In this document: one piece after another, positions 7,014 to 15,037 of the stretch
Layout: each line of letters begins with the position of its first letter
Position numbering within the stretch: position 1 is the stretch's first letter
Source of the DNA: Shouchella clausii
GTDB lineage: Bacteria; Bacillota; Bacilli; Bacillales; Bacillaceae_D
DNA length: 64,000 bases
NCBI RefSeq assembly: GCF_001598215.1
Contig: NZ_BCXJ01000004.1
Location: 62,001 to 126,000, forward strand
Direction of reading: 5' to 3'
Notes under the pieces: generated by a model
The model's database searches: none
What the model saw: the letters and a program-made list of their open reading frames with translations, nothing else
Told to the model about the DNA's origin: nothing
Position numbers and translations under genes: made by a program

Positions 7014-7835
7014 TTACCTCTCCGTCCGAATTGTGTAACCGCTATTTGTTACATTAACCGTGACAGTCCCATTTTCGGCTGTCCCGTACACTTCTGCTCC
7101 TACTGCTTGCACTCTGTCAATTGCTTCCTTATGGGGATGCCCGTAACTATTATTTATACCTGCTGAGTAAATCGCAATATCCGGCCTAACAGCTGACATA
7201 AAAGGTGCGCTACTAGAGGTACGCGAGCCATGATGGCCCATGTGGTAAATATGACTTTGTAAAATAAGTCCTGTACCTAGCATTATGTTTTCAGCAGGAG
7301 TCTCCGCATCTCCTGTAAATAAAAAGCTCGTGTTGTTAGCAATCATCTTAAAACTTAGTGAGTCATTATTTAAATTACCTGTTAATGATGTTGGGTGAAC
7401 AATCAAAAAATCAAGACCTCCGACACTATAAGATTCTCCAGTGGATGGATAGACAACAGGTGTATTTGTTCTAATTAATGCATCCAGTAGCCGCTCATAA
7501 ACCTGCGAATTAGCCTCTGTCTCACTCAGCCAAACTTCATCCGGGTTCATTTCTTCTATTATGATGTCTGAGTAACTAATGTGATCAGCATGGGCGTGAG
7601 TGAGTATAAGCAAATCCAAATCAACTACGTCCCGAGCCTCTAACTGATCTAAAGTTGACCTATTTCGTCCCGTGTCGATCAAAACAGTCGTTTCGCCTGC
7701 CCTCACCAACGTGCTATCGCCTTGACCAACATCTAAAAAGTCTACGATGACTTGAGCGCTAGCACCTACAGGATGTACGCCAAAAAAAATCGTGAAGACC
7801 ACCATGATACCTGCAAGTTTCTTTAACTGATTCAT
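7014..7835 (-). CDS. secreted ComEC-like metallo-beta-lactamase-fold hydrolase
   Basis: A 273-residue protein with a signal peptide (residues 1-28, ending GASAQ). The mature part has the ComEC/Rec2-type MBL core: FLDVGQGDSTLV, then LIDTGRN, then the metal motif THAHADHI (HxHxDH), a later FTGDAE and a GHHGSRTSSS element, ending with SYGHPHKEAI. ComEC hydrolase domains degrade DNA strands outside the cell; free-standing relatives are presumed nucleases or phosphodiesterases. The export signal and the DUF3006 partner suggest an extracellular enzyme carried by the prophage. Substrate not known. Confidence 0.83.
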   Translation of the reverse strand: MNQLKKLAGIMVVFTIFFGVHPVGASAQVIVDFLDVGQGDSTLVRAGETTVLIDTGRNRSTLDQLEARDVVDLDLLILTHAHADHISYSDIIIEEMNPDEVWLSETEANSQVYERLLDALIRTNTPVVYPSTGESYSVGGLDFLIVHPTSLTGNLNNDSLSFKMIANNTSFLFTGDAETPAENIMLGTGLILQSHIYHMGHHGSRTSSSAPFMSAVRPDIAIYSAGINNSYGHPHKEAIDRVQAVGAEVYGTAENGTVTVNVTNSGYTIRTER

Positions 7836-7936
7836 GATTTACTTCCTCCTAACTTTAGTGATTTCAAGTTAAGAGTAATGATTTTTTGTTTAATTACAAT
7901 GATATGCGAGGTTTTCCCAAATTCATTTACTCAAAT

Positions 7937-8230
7937 TTAATAAATAGGACTCACTTTTTTGGCTGTTAAAGGAACTTGAAGCTCATTACATAAAAGCTGA
8001 AGAGTTTTTATATCTTTATGAGGAAGTTGTCGGAAGTGACAAACTTTGTTGCGGATACGGATGCTTTGATTAAGATGCTCAACTATCTGAGGCGAGTGAG
8101 TATAAAAAGGAACTACATAAGCAATGGTTTGTCGGTAGGAATCTTGGATGTGAGGTGGAACGTGGTGTTTGGCAGTAAGGTGGCTGCGGACGGCAAACAA
8201 AAGCGTATAAGCTGTTGCGTTTTTGTGCAT
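7937..8230 (-). CDS. 97-residue orphan with an RNxxxH-like motif
   Basis: ATG at 8228-8230 with a near-perfect AGGAGGTG upstream, which favours this strand over an overlapping plus-strand frame. The protein begins MHKNATAYTLLFAVRSHLTA and contains RIRNKVCHFRQLPHKD near residue 60-75. The R-N-x3-H spacing resembles HEPN ribonuclease motifs of abortive-infection proteins, but the protein is short and the match may be chance. It stands alone among accessory genes. Family not recognised. Confidence 0.55.
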   Translation of the reverse strand: MHKNATAYTLLFAVRSHLTAKHHVPPHIQDSYRQTIAYVVPFYTHSPQIVEHLNQSIRIRNKVCHFRQLPHKDIKTLQLLCNELQVPLTAKKVSPIY

Positions 8231-8263
8231 ATCACACCTCCTACCATATAATTCAACAAACTA

Positions 8264-8298
8264 AAAAAATAACCCTGCCGAAGCAGGGCCTTATTTAA
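8264..8298 (-). terminator. terminator of the GAF/57-residue gene pair
   Basis: Hairpin CCCTGC-TTCG-GCAGGG with a UUCG tetraloop, followed on the minus strand by TTATTTTTTT. Confidence 0.8.
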
Positions 8299-8312
8299 TA
8301 CAGCAATGACTT

Positions 8313-8486
8313 CTAGGCTCTTTGCAACACTTTCTCTTTCTTTTTTACTAGATTTTGTCTTTTTCTGTCACCTTCCCGAGAAGAAAATAACTTTTGTAAG
8401 AATTCATCGGCAGAAAGTCTTCCAGTCTCATATTTTTCCCTGAGAATAACGTCTTTTCTTTTTACCGTATCCTCATAACTCTTCAT
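8313..8486 (-). CDS. 57-residue basic helical protein, partner of the GAF gene
   Basis: ATG at 8484-8486 overlaps the TGA of the GAF gene (ATGA), with AAGGAGG in the last codons of that gene. The product starts MKSYEDTVKRKDVILREKYE, contains GRLSADEFLQKLFSSREGDR and ends in a highly basic tail. No family recognised. The coupled start shows it is made together with the membrane GAF protein. Confidence 0.6.
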   Translation of the reverse strand: MKSYEDTVKRKDVILREKYETGRLSADEFLQKLFSSREGDRKRQNLVKKKEKVLQRA

Positions 8487-9262
8487 ATAGCTGCCTCCTT
8501 CAATAGTCTTTCATTATATTTTAGCTCCATATTTAAGAGAGGTGCTAACACATTTGCAAAATAGCCAATGTAGTCAATATCGTCTCGATCAAAGGAATTC
8601 TTGTTAAGTCCATCTACGTTTAGAACTCCTATTACCTCATTTTGGTAAACAATCGGAACACACACCAGTGAAAAATATTCTTTTGACGCCTTCGGATTTC
8701 TCTCATATGTGGGGTCAGTTGATATATCCATGTTGGAATATATTTCTCCGTGTGTATAACAATACCCTGCTTTTGATTTTCCAACACTTAAAGTTAATTT
8801 ATTTTTACCTTCAACAGAGTACCCAAATCCGTGAAGAATTTTAAGTCCCTCTTCTCTTTCTGTAAAAACGGCAACTCTAAGTGAATTGTTCCTTTGTTTT
8901 GTAAGTAAAGTAGCTAGTCCAGGCAATACAAATTCATAAAGACTTCTAATTTTTTTCTCGAATTCTGCATCGGGTAAACTATCCCCCCACTGGGATAAAG
9001 TTAGCACAGTTTGGTTCATTAACTTGAGAACGTGAGACTTCAATTCGCTATGTTCATTTAATTCATCGAACTGTTCTTTTAATGTTTCCAAAGCTTTGTT
9101 CGGAGTGAATTTAATAACCCGAAATACAGTAACTTCCTGTTCCCCTCTTATCACTTTTAATAATAATACCAAAAACAATAACGCAAAAGCAATTAGACAG
9201 ACTGCCAAAGCCCAAGAGTACTCTTCAAGAATTTTATGTAGTATGCCCTCCAACAGTTCCAA
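8483..9262 (-). CDS. membrane-anchored GAF-domain protein
   Basis: About 260 residues. One transmembrane segment lies at residues ~15-40 (SWALAVCLIAFALLFLVLLL). A helical linker follows, then a GAF domain over the C-terminal ~150 residues, with LVCVPIVYQNEVIGVLNVDG as its characteristic core and an FDRDDIDYIGYFANVLAPLL ending. The cytoplasmic GAF domain could bind a small ligand. The start is uncertain: GTG at 9274 is too close to the GAGG ribosome site; TTG at 9262 is chosen; an ATA lies at the ideal distance. It is co-translated with a 57-residue protein and sits among prophage accessory genes. Output domain absent, so its role is unknown. Confidence 0.7.
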   Translation of the reverse strand: MELLEGILHKILEEYSWALAVCLIAFALLFLVLLLKVIRGEQEVTVFRVIKFTPNKALETLKEQFDELNEHSELKSHVLKLMNQTVLTLSQWGDSLPDAEFEKKIRSLYEFVLPGLATLLTKQRNNSLRVAVFTEREEGLKILHGFGYSVEGKNKLTLSVGKSKAGYCYTHGEIYSNMDISTDPTYERNPKASKEYFSLVCVPIVYQNEVIGVLNVDGLNKNSFDRDDIDYIGYFANVLAPLLNMELKYNERLLKEAAI

Positions 9263-9445
9263 TATTTTAATCACCTCGAAGTATTGATAACCCTTTCATT
9301 ATAATTTAGCTGGAAGCATCTTACAATAATATATTTACAAACATCAAAATAACTTTTTCTACCTTGTAAAGAGGGTCATTCAAATAAAAATAAAAATTTC
9401 TTAAAAAGTTTTTACAACCCTTACGCTAGAAAAATATAACCTAGT

Positions 9446-9474
9446 AAGCCCTGCCAAAAGCAGGGCCATTTTAT
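9446..9474. terminator. hairpin after the endolysin gene
   Basis: GCCCTGC-CAAAA-GCAGGGC hairpin just after the endolysin stop. The T-run is weak on both strands, but the stem is strong and the position fits the end of the late operon. Confidence 0.6.
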
Positions 9475-10440
9475 TTACAGCAGGGCGCGCCAAGTATTTC
9501 TGCCAGCAATTCCATCCACACCTAGCCCTTTGGCTTTTTGGAAAGCTCGTACGGCTTTTTCAGTTTTGTCGCCGAAGATGCCGTCTATCGCACCAACATC
9601 ATAGCCATTAATGTATAACAACGCTTGTAGTAATTTCGTCAAATTACCGCGTGCGCCCGCTCGCACATTGACCAAAGCTGCTTCTGTTTTTGGCCCTAAG
9701 ATACCGTCTACTTGTAAGCCTGCTGCAAATTGTTTATTTAGTTCGGTTTGTAGCACTTTGATCAAGGCTTTCAATGTTTCTGGCCCTAAAATGCCATCCA
9801 CTATGATGCTAAAACCATAACCATTTGCAAACTCTTGGATAACCCGAATGACGGGATCGCCAGATGGCTTTGGCGCCGGTTTCGGATTACTTGTTCCCCC
9901 TTTTAGCTTAAACGCCTTCGCAAAACCCTCGACATGACCGCGAGCGATTTTTTTAAGGAAGGCCGCGTCTTTTAACAGCTTCGCGTCGTGCGTGTTGTCA
10001 ATAAATAGATTTTCCGTCAAAATAGCCGGCATTTTAGTAAGGCGTAGCACGGCGAAATTGGCATCTTTTTTCCCGCGGTCACGTACATCCATTTCGGCCA
10101 AAATAGCCGGGTGCATTACGTTTTGATACGCGACTGATTTTGTTGATCGGCTGTTATGGATAAATGTTTCAAATCCCGTCCCGCCTGCGGCATTAATGTG
10201 GACGGAACAAAAGTAATCAGCGCCCCAATTGTTAGCCATGTTAGCACGATCTACGAATGTTGGGTAAACATCGCTGTCACGGCTCATTTTTACCGATACT
10301 CCCTTATATTCGCTTAGTAGAATATCCCGAATGTGACGGGAAATTGCTAGCACTAAGTCTTTTTCTTTCAAGCCGTTTCCTACTGCACCTGGGTCGGTGC
10401 CGCCATGTCCTGGATCAATAAAAATTTTAACCATAATCAT
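9475..10440 (-). CDS. endolysin: N-acetylmuramoyl-L-alanine amidase with peptidoglycan-binding domains
   Basis: A 321-residue lysin. Residues ~4-175 form an Amidase_3 domain: IDPGHGG (zinc His) at ~8, KEKDLVLAISRHI, the second His in SVHINAAGGTGFETF, and the catalytic Glu region AILTENLFIDN. The remaining ~130 residues carry two peptidoglycan-binding repeats (VDGILGPETLKALI and YDVGAIDGIFGDKTEKAVRA). It cuts the amide between muramic acid and the peptide stem, releasing phage at lysis. The ATG overlaps the holin stop by four bases, the normal holin-endolysin pairing, with AAGGAG in the end of the holin gene. Confidence 0.92.
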   Translation of the reverse strand: MIMVKIFIDPGHGGTDPGAVGNGLKEKDLVLAISRHIRDILLSEYKGVSVKMSRDSDVYPTFVDRANMANNWGADYFCSVHINAAGGTGFETFIHNSRSTKSVAYQNVMHPAILAEMDVRDRGKKDANFAVLRLTKMPAILTENLFIDNTHDAKLLKDAAFLKKIARGHVEGFAKAFKLKGGTSNPKPAPKPSGDPVIRVIQEFANGYGFSIIVDGILGPETLKALIKVLQTELNKQFAAGLQVDGILGPKTEAALVNVRAGARGNLTKLLQALLYINGYDVGAIDGIFGDKTEKAVRAFQKAKGLGVDGIAGRNTWRALL

Positions 10441-10847
10441 TCACTCTCCTTTTTATTTTCAGTGCCTTGATCATTAAAACCGTGAAGTTTATCCAAAATG
10501 ACTTGCGGTACTGGCAAACCGATTTTTCCCACGTTTTCCACGATGGACAACCCCTCATTGGCCATATAAAAAAGCACGGTTGCAGTAGCTACCATGCCGT
10601 TTAAATCCAAAATCCTATCTACAATGTTGGCTACGATGATAATTCCTAAAACTGCGATCTTACGGGCATATCCGTAAAGTGCTGATCGACTTCTGACCTC
10701 TTTAGTTATGATCGCTTTCATAATTCCAGTTGCTATGTCGATAAGCATTAGCACTATTAACAAATCCAAAAATTTAACGGGACCGAATAAGTACAACTTT
10801 GCTACTTCCAATGTATCCAAATTAAAAAATATCGATATGCTTTCCAC
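10437..10847 (-). CDS. phage holin, TcdE/phage_holin_4 family
   Basis: A 136-residue membrane protein. Hydrophobic segments at ~28-45 (LDLLIVLMLIDIATGIMKA), ~65-85 (IAVLGIIIVANIVDRIL) and ~92-108 fit the phage_holin_4 (toxin secretion/lysis holin) layout, including the D-x-x-T-G-I-x-K-A element after the first segment. It forms the lysis lesion that admits the amidase to the wall. It directly precedes the endolysin gene, overlapping by four bases. Confidence 0.9.
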   Translation of the reverse strand: MESISIFFNLDTLEVAKLYLFGPVKFLDLLIVLMLIDIATGIMKAIITKEVRSRSALYGYARKIAVLGIIIVANIVDRILDLNGMVATATVLFYMANEGLSIVENVGKIGLPVPQVILDKLHGFNDQGTENKKESE

Positions 10848-10867
10848 GTCTCCACAACCTTTTCTGC

Positions 10868-10898
10868 AAAATAAAAAGAGAACCAGCCAGCTCTCTTT
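10868..10898 (-). terminator. terminator/attenuator before holin
   Basis: Stem AAAGAGA/TCTCTTT followed on the minus strand by TTATTTTG, between the 66-residue gene and the holin gene. It could reduce read-through into the lysis genes. Confidence 0.6.
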
Positions 10899-10902
10899 GC
10901 AA

Positions 10903-11103
10903 CTACTTCTGCTGTTTCATTAAACTTTCAATTTTTTCATCACGTTTTTGGATTTGTTTATGCAGCTCTTTTATTTCTTCATCTTTTGTCTGAAGGGTCA
11001 CGTCAGCCATGATCAAATTCGTTTCAAGTTCCCCGATTTTCAATGACATAGCTTGTGACACTCGCTGCCCTAGCTCTTGCTGTTTCTCTTGATTCTTCAT
11101 CAT
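10903..11103 (-). CDS. 66-residue coiled-coil phage protein
   Basis: Starts at ATG 11101-11103 with GGAGGCGG upstream and overlaps the end of the tail-tip gene by 80 bases in another frame. The product (begins MMKNQEKQQELGQRVSQAMS) is an almost unbroken heptad pattern, a coiled coil over residues ~20-64. Small coiled-coil proteins often lie between the tail fibre and lysis modules of Bacillus phages. Function unknown. Confidence 0.65.
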   Translation of the reverse strand: MMKNQEKQQELGQRVSQAMSLKIGELETNLIMADVTLQTKDEEIKELHKQIQKRDEKIESLMKQQK

Positions 11104-13495
11104 AAACCGCCTCCTGATCTTCTATTTTTATTTCATCCTCAAGCCTTTCTTGGAAAACCACATCGATGTTAGCAGGACCGAATTGCTGATCCCCGTTTTT
11201 CCAATCATCCTGATACTGCCAAAAAGCTCCAGCTTTATCGTAACGCTCGCCGACTATACGGATGTCAGTCTTTTCCTTACCCTCAACAATAAAAGACCGG
11301 TTCTCTTTTTTTATTCGGGCCCCATTACTAGAAAAGATAGCAAACTTGCCATCAACGACCTGCAAAAATTTCTCGTCAATGTTAATTTCTTTTCCTGGTG
11401 GCACATCAATCATTAGATACTCAACGAGATATTGTGGCGAATCGACTGGTGACATTCCTAGTAACTCCCCAGCAATTTCAATTGAGCCACCCTGCTTGGT
11501 ACCGTCCGCTTTAAAGGCGTGTACCATACGTCCACCCATATAAAACTCTACTTGCCCATTGGACTCATGTTGAAAAATGTAGTTCCCATTGCCCGCCGTC
11601 CATTGCACACCATTTGACACTGGGCTAACGCGTGCTTGCCTCTGTCCAAACCACGTTGAATAAGACGGAAATGTTACGCCGTTAGAGCGGGCGGTCATCA
11701 TCACCGTTACTTGCTCAGCGTTTAGATTATGGACTAGCTCAAATACTGAGTCATTGCGGTTTGTAAAACCTCCATATCCAATTTGGACATTGTTACGGTT
11801 GCTTGTTTGCATCAATTGAATATGCGGCTGATCCGTAACACGCGAGCCGAAAATGCTATTACCCAAATCAGCTCCAATCATTGCAGCATTTGCATACATG
11901 GACAAACGGGATCCCTGTTGCTGCGATCGGACAGCCCCAGCAACAATGGTGTGCCCGCGCTCTTGGCTTGTATCAAACGACTGATAACGGTGCTGCCCCT
12001 GTTGATACGCAATACTAAAATAAGCGTTAGGCTCCATTGTTAGCGTAGCGCCTCTAACGTTTGGGTTGCTTATCGATCTGGACGGATATAATGTGCAAGC
12101 AAGATCGCCGTTTAGCGCGAAAAACTCCAGTCCATGCTGACCAAAGCTTGCGTTTAGATCATTTCCATCAAACGTATACACGTATCCACCAGCAATCATT
12201 ACCGACCGACTACCGCCTTGTGTGATCACTCCTGCCATAATCGATTCTGCGACGACGCCAAAAGCAGTGATAGCATTCCGAAATGTTTGCAACCCATCTG
12301 TGCTTATGCCAATGCCAGCACTATTAAATAAAACAATATGATTGGAGTTAACTTTGCTGATTGCTTTTATGCCATCTTCAAAATTAAGTTCTGTACGAGC
12401 TGACAAAAGAGCATTAGTAGCAATGCGCACAGCATCAGCAAGTCCGCCCATTGGTACTTTATCCTGACCGGCAAGTATGCGGTCTAGTTTTTTAGATGTA
12501 TTAGCAAACCTCGTGACGGTTTCCGTCATTCGTTGGCGTACATTGGATAAGGTTGTTTCAATATCAATAGGTTCCAAGAGAGCGTTAAGCGTTTCGGTTA
12601 CTTCTACAATCCTCGCCTCAGCCACAAAGTTATTCATCGGCTCATAGACAATAAACCCCCAATCCCCAACCTCAGGATAATTGGAGGCATACCCAGCTTG
12701 TCGCAAGTCGGCCAAAGAAACAGTCACACTTAGTTGAGGCTCGTCAATCAGCACGTCCCGTAAATGTTGCTGCATATTAGCCGCAACTGTACGACGTTCG
12801 TCATAGACTGGATCGGCATGTCTAATGCCAAAAATCTTAGCATTAGGAGACGTGTATTTTTCATGAACTGGAAACGTTCCATTCTCACGCTCTTCCCCGC
12901 CAAACCCTTCGATGTGTGTTGAAAAGTTGTCCGTGTCCTCCTGCTTGTCAATCGCTTTTAGATTGACACCCCAGCGAAACTGGAAATCCGTATTTTGCCC
13001 GATGCGTTTTTGGATGGTTACTGTCCGGCTTTGGACGGTAAACTCGGCCCCGTAACGTTCCAAGACCGTTTTAAAAAGAGACAGGCAATTGTCTCGCCCA
13101 AAATTCTCAAATTCTTCTGCGTCAAACGATCCAATCACTTGATAGTGATATGGCGTTGGGCCAAAGACACGCGACAGAGCTGCAACAAATGTCTGCGATC
13201 CCGTGTGCAACTGATACTGATAACAATCAATCATGTCAATAAAAAACCTGTGTACAGCTTCAACCTGTTTGTACGTCTTGTTGCCAAAATCTTTTTCGTT
13301 AACCCGTCTAATGATGTACTCTTCGTTTCTGAAGTGCACAATAGATTCGGGTACAACAAAATCAAAACCAGGATCATCTGGAGACACGGAAAAAGTCAAT
13401 AGCTTGTCGCCATTGACTTTTGTGTTAAACGTTATGTTTCTTATTAATGTAAGAGTTTCATAGTCTCCTTGTATGTTTTTAATAAGTAACGTGAT
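11024..13495 (-). CDS. tail-tip/endopeptidase-tail-like baseplate protein, probable AUC start
   Basis: About 823 residues. The N-terminal ~340 residues resemble the prophage endopeptidase tail (Tal/gp18-like) hub: LLIKNIQGDYETLTLIRNIT, VNGDKLLTFSVSPDD, SIVHFRNEEYIIRRVNEKDF and VEAVHRFFIDMID. The remainder is beta-rich with repeats typical of receptor-binding parts. GGGGAGG lies 8 bases before an ATC at 13493-13495, where the protein ought to begin; the only canonical alternative is a TTG at 13537 with no ribosome site. It follows Dit and the fibre in the late operon, separated from the fibre by the plus-strand polymerase cassette. Confidence 0.82.
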   Translation of the reverse strand: MTLLIKNIQGDYETLTLIRNITFNTKVNGDKLLTFSVSPDDPGFDFVVPESIVHFRNEEYIIRRVNEKDFGNKTYKQVEAVHRFFIDMIDCYQYQLHTGSQTFVAALSRVFGPTPYHYQVIGSFDAEEFENFGRDNCLSLFKTVLERYGAEFTVQSRTVTIQKRIGQNTDFQFRWGVNLKAIDKQEDTDNFSTHIEGFGGEERENGTFPVHEKYTSPNAKIFGIRHADPVYDERRTVAANMQQHLRDVLIDEPQLSVTVSLADLRQAGYASNYPEVGDWGFIVYEPMNNFVAEARIVEVTETLNALLEPIDIETTLSNVRQRMTETVTRFANTSKKLDRILAGQDKVPMGGLADAVRIATNALLSARTELNFEDGIKAISKVNSNHIVLFNSAGIGISTDGLQTFRNAITAFGVVAESIMAGVITQGGSRSVMIAGGYVYTFDGNDLNASFGQHGLEFFALNGDLACTLYPSRSISNPNVRGATLTMEPNAYFSIAYQQGQHRYQSFDTSQERGHTIVAGAVRSQQQGSRLSMYANAAMIGADLGNSIFGSRVTDQPHIQLMQTSNRNNVQIGYGGFTNRNDSVFELVHNLNAEQVTVMMTARSNGVTFPSYSTWFGQRQARVSPVSNGVQWTAGNGNYIFQHESNGQVEFYMGGRMVHAFKADGTKQGGSIEIAGELLGMSPVDSPQYLVEYLMIDVPPGKEINIDEKFLQVVDGKFAIFSSNGARIKKENRSFIVEGKEKTDIRIVGERYDKAGAFWQYQDDWKNGDQQFGPANIDVVFQERLEDEIKIEDQEAVYDEESRETARARAASVTSYVIENRGT

Positions 13496-13586
13496 ATAGA
13501 CCGCCTCCCCTTTGTTACTTTTTCTACTTTTACGCAATTTAATATGTTAAACTTAGAGTTATCTGGCGCAGGAGGTAATTTAACTC

Positions 13587-13736
13587 ATGAATAATATTTT
13601 CTTTATATTAGCCGCACTTGCAGCAGTCATTACATTATTTGTTGACGATAGACTATTTCTACTGTTCGGCGCTTTAGCAGTGATATTTATTGGTTTTGGG
13701 GTTTTCAGCCAGCAAGATAAGGAGCATGCTGAATGA
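13587..13736 (+). CDS. 49-residue membrane protein, first gene of the polymerase cassette
   Basis: ATG at 13587 with GGAGG ten bases upstream. The product begins MNNIFFILAALAAVITLFVD, has two hydrophobic segments with a DDR turn between, and ends QQDKEHAE. The stop overlaps the start of the O-antigen polymerase-like gene (ATGA), so the two are co-translated on the strand opposite to all surrounding tail genes. No family recognised; it may be a helper or stabiliser of the polymerase. Confidence 0.65.
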   Translation: MNNIFFILAALAAVITLFVDDRLFLLFGALAVIFIGFGVFSQQDKEHAE

Positions 13737-15013
13737 ATGTACGCAAACCAAACGACTCATCTAAAACCGTTTTACTGTATTTAATATTTATTGTTACAGT
13801 AATTGGATTTAGCAGAATTGAAATAGCATCTACATTCCTTGTGATTGGGCTCTCATTAATTATGTTGTTCAAAGAAACTAAAAGCATGGATCAATTCCAT
13901 GGGACTACTTCATTTATTTTGCTAGCATCATCTGTTCTTCTTGCGATGTCGATGCTCTCTTACAGCACGACCAATGGGATAAAAACGTCCCTTGTCTTTA
14001 TAATCGCTCTGCTAGCATTTATCTCCACGTCCCGATTGAATTGGAATAAATATAGCGTTGATAAACACTTAAAATTTATTAACCTTTTAGCTCTACTAAG
14101 TATTATTATTGGATACCTTTTTTACTTTAATCCTAGTATTTTAAATCAAATTGGCAACGTTATTTTAAACTCAGAGCATTTAGAATCAACACAGTTCTGG
14201 AACTCAAACATACGAATGACTAGCACTTTTGTGCACCCAAGTATTTTTGGCTCATTCATTTATATAGCGGGTTTGATTTCTCTTTATATGTTGTTTGCGC
14301 AGAAAAGAAAGTTATTCCCCCTTATATCTCTAATGGTAATTATTTCAGCGATTTTTCTGACTAACACTCGTACAGTCATTTTGGCATTCGCAATCGGCGC
14401 CCTTGTCTTTGTGTTTTATCATCTAAGTTTTAAAAAACTAATTCTGATTTTTGCTGCCTCCGGGTTCGTTGGCCTTGTTTACTCCTTGTTATCAAACAAT
14501 TTGTCTAACTATTTTATTTTGGCTGATCGGATTAACACCACAGATTCAATAGATAGCAGACAACTACTATACAATGATGCTTTATCAATGTTTTATGACA
14601 AGCCATTATTCGGACACGGACTAGGTTCATTTCTACATAGACCAAGTGAGTATGTTAGTACATGGGAAGTAACAAATGCGCATAATTTATTTCTACAACT
14701 TTTGGCTGAAATTGGTCTTATAGGTACCGCAATAGTCTTTACAGCAATAATTTTCCTCATCGTAATAGACATTAACCTGATAAAGAAATTAAAAAAGAAA
14801 AGTAATACTTTATTTAGTGTTCAAGTTCTAGCCTTTTCAATAACAATTGCTGTTTTGGCTGACTCAATGGTTCAAAATCCACTTTACTCATGGAGAATCG
14901 TTGTCCTTGTCGGATTTATAAGAGGTATATCTTACTTTATATATAAGCAAAGCAAGGAACCCTCTAAATCTGAATCGTTTTTAGGAAATAATATAAACAG
15001 TGGGTATGTCTAA
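13733..15013 (+). CDS. O-antigen ligase/polymerase-like membrane protein (Wzy_C/WaaL type)
   Basis: A 426-residue integral membrane protein with about ten to twelve hydrophobic segments. A large extracytoplasmic loop at ~250-310 holds the typical features of the O-antigen ligase/polymerase superfamily: SRQLLYNDALSMFYDKPLFG, HGLGSF, then AHNLFLQLLAEIGLIG. Such enzymes link or transfer surface polysaccharide units carried on a lipid. In a Gram-positive host the substrate would be capsule, secondary wall polymer or teichoic acid. The gene sits inside the phage tail module on the opposite strand, is AT-rich, and ends at a bidirectional terminator. It is therefore probable lysogenic-conversion cargo that alters the host surface, possibly the phage receptor. 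Confidence 0.82.
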   Translation: MNVRKPNDSSKTVLLYLIFIVTVIGFSRIEIASTFLVIGLSLIMLFKETKSMDQFHGTTSFILLASSVLLAMSMLSYSTTNGIKTSLVFIIALLAFISTSRLNWNKYSVDKHLKFINLLALLSIIIGYLFYFNPSILNQIGNVILNSEHLESTQFWNSNIRMTSTFVHPSIFGSFIYIAGLISLYMLFAQKRKLFPLISLMVIISAIFLTNTRTVILAFAIGALVFVFYHLSFKKLILIFAASGFVGLVYSLLSNNLSNYFILADRINTTDSIDSRQLLYNDALSMFYDKPLFGHGLGSFLHRPSEYVSTWEVTNAHNLFLQLLAEIGLIGTAIVFTAIIFLIVIDINLIKKLKKKSNTLFSVQVLAFSITIAVLADSMVQNPLYSWRIVVLVGFIRGISYFIYKQSKEPSKSESFLGNNINSGYV

Positions 15014-15036
15014 TTTCGGCTACCCACTGTTTTTTG
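14996..15036. terminator. bidirectional terminator between polymerase cassette and tail fibre
   Basis: AACAGTGGGTA and TACCCACTGTT form an 11-bp stem, followed on the plus strand by TTTTTG. It overlaps the last codons of the polymerase-like gene. Confidence 0.75.
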
Positions 15037-15037
15037 T

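Noticed and set aside
8018-8251. Plus-strand open frame of 77 codons opposite the 97-residue orphan
   Set aside because: No ribosome site, and the minus-strand gene has a near-perfect one; protein composition also favours the minus strand.
9290-9474. Left attachment site of the prophage after the endolysin
   Set aside because: No copy of the tRNA-Val 3' end sequence was seen here or elsewhere left of the integrase.
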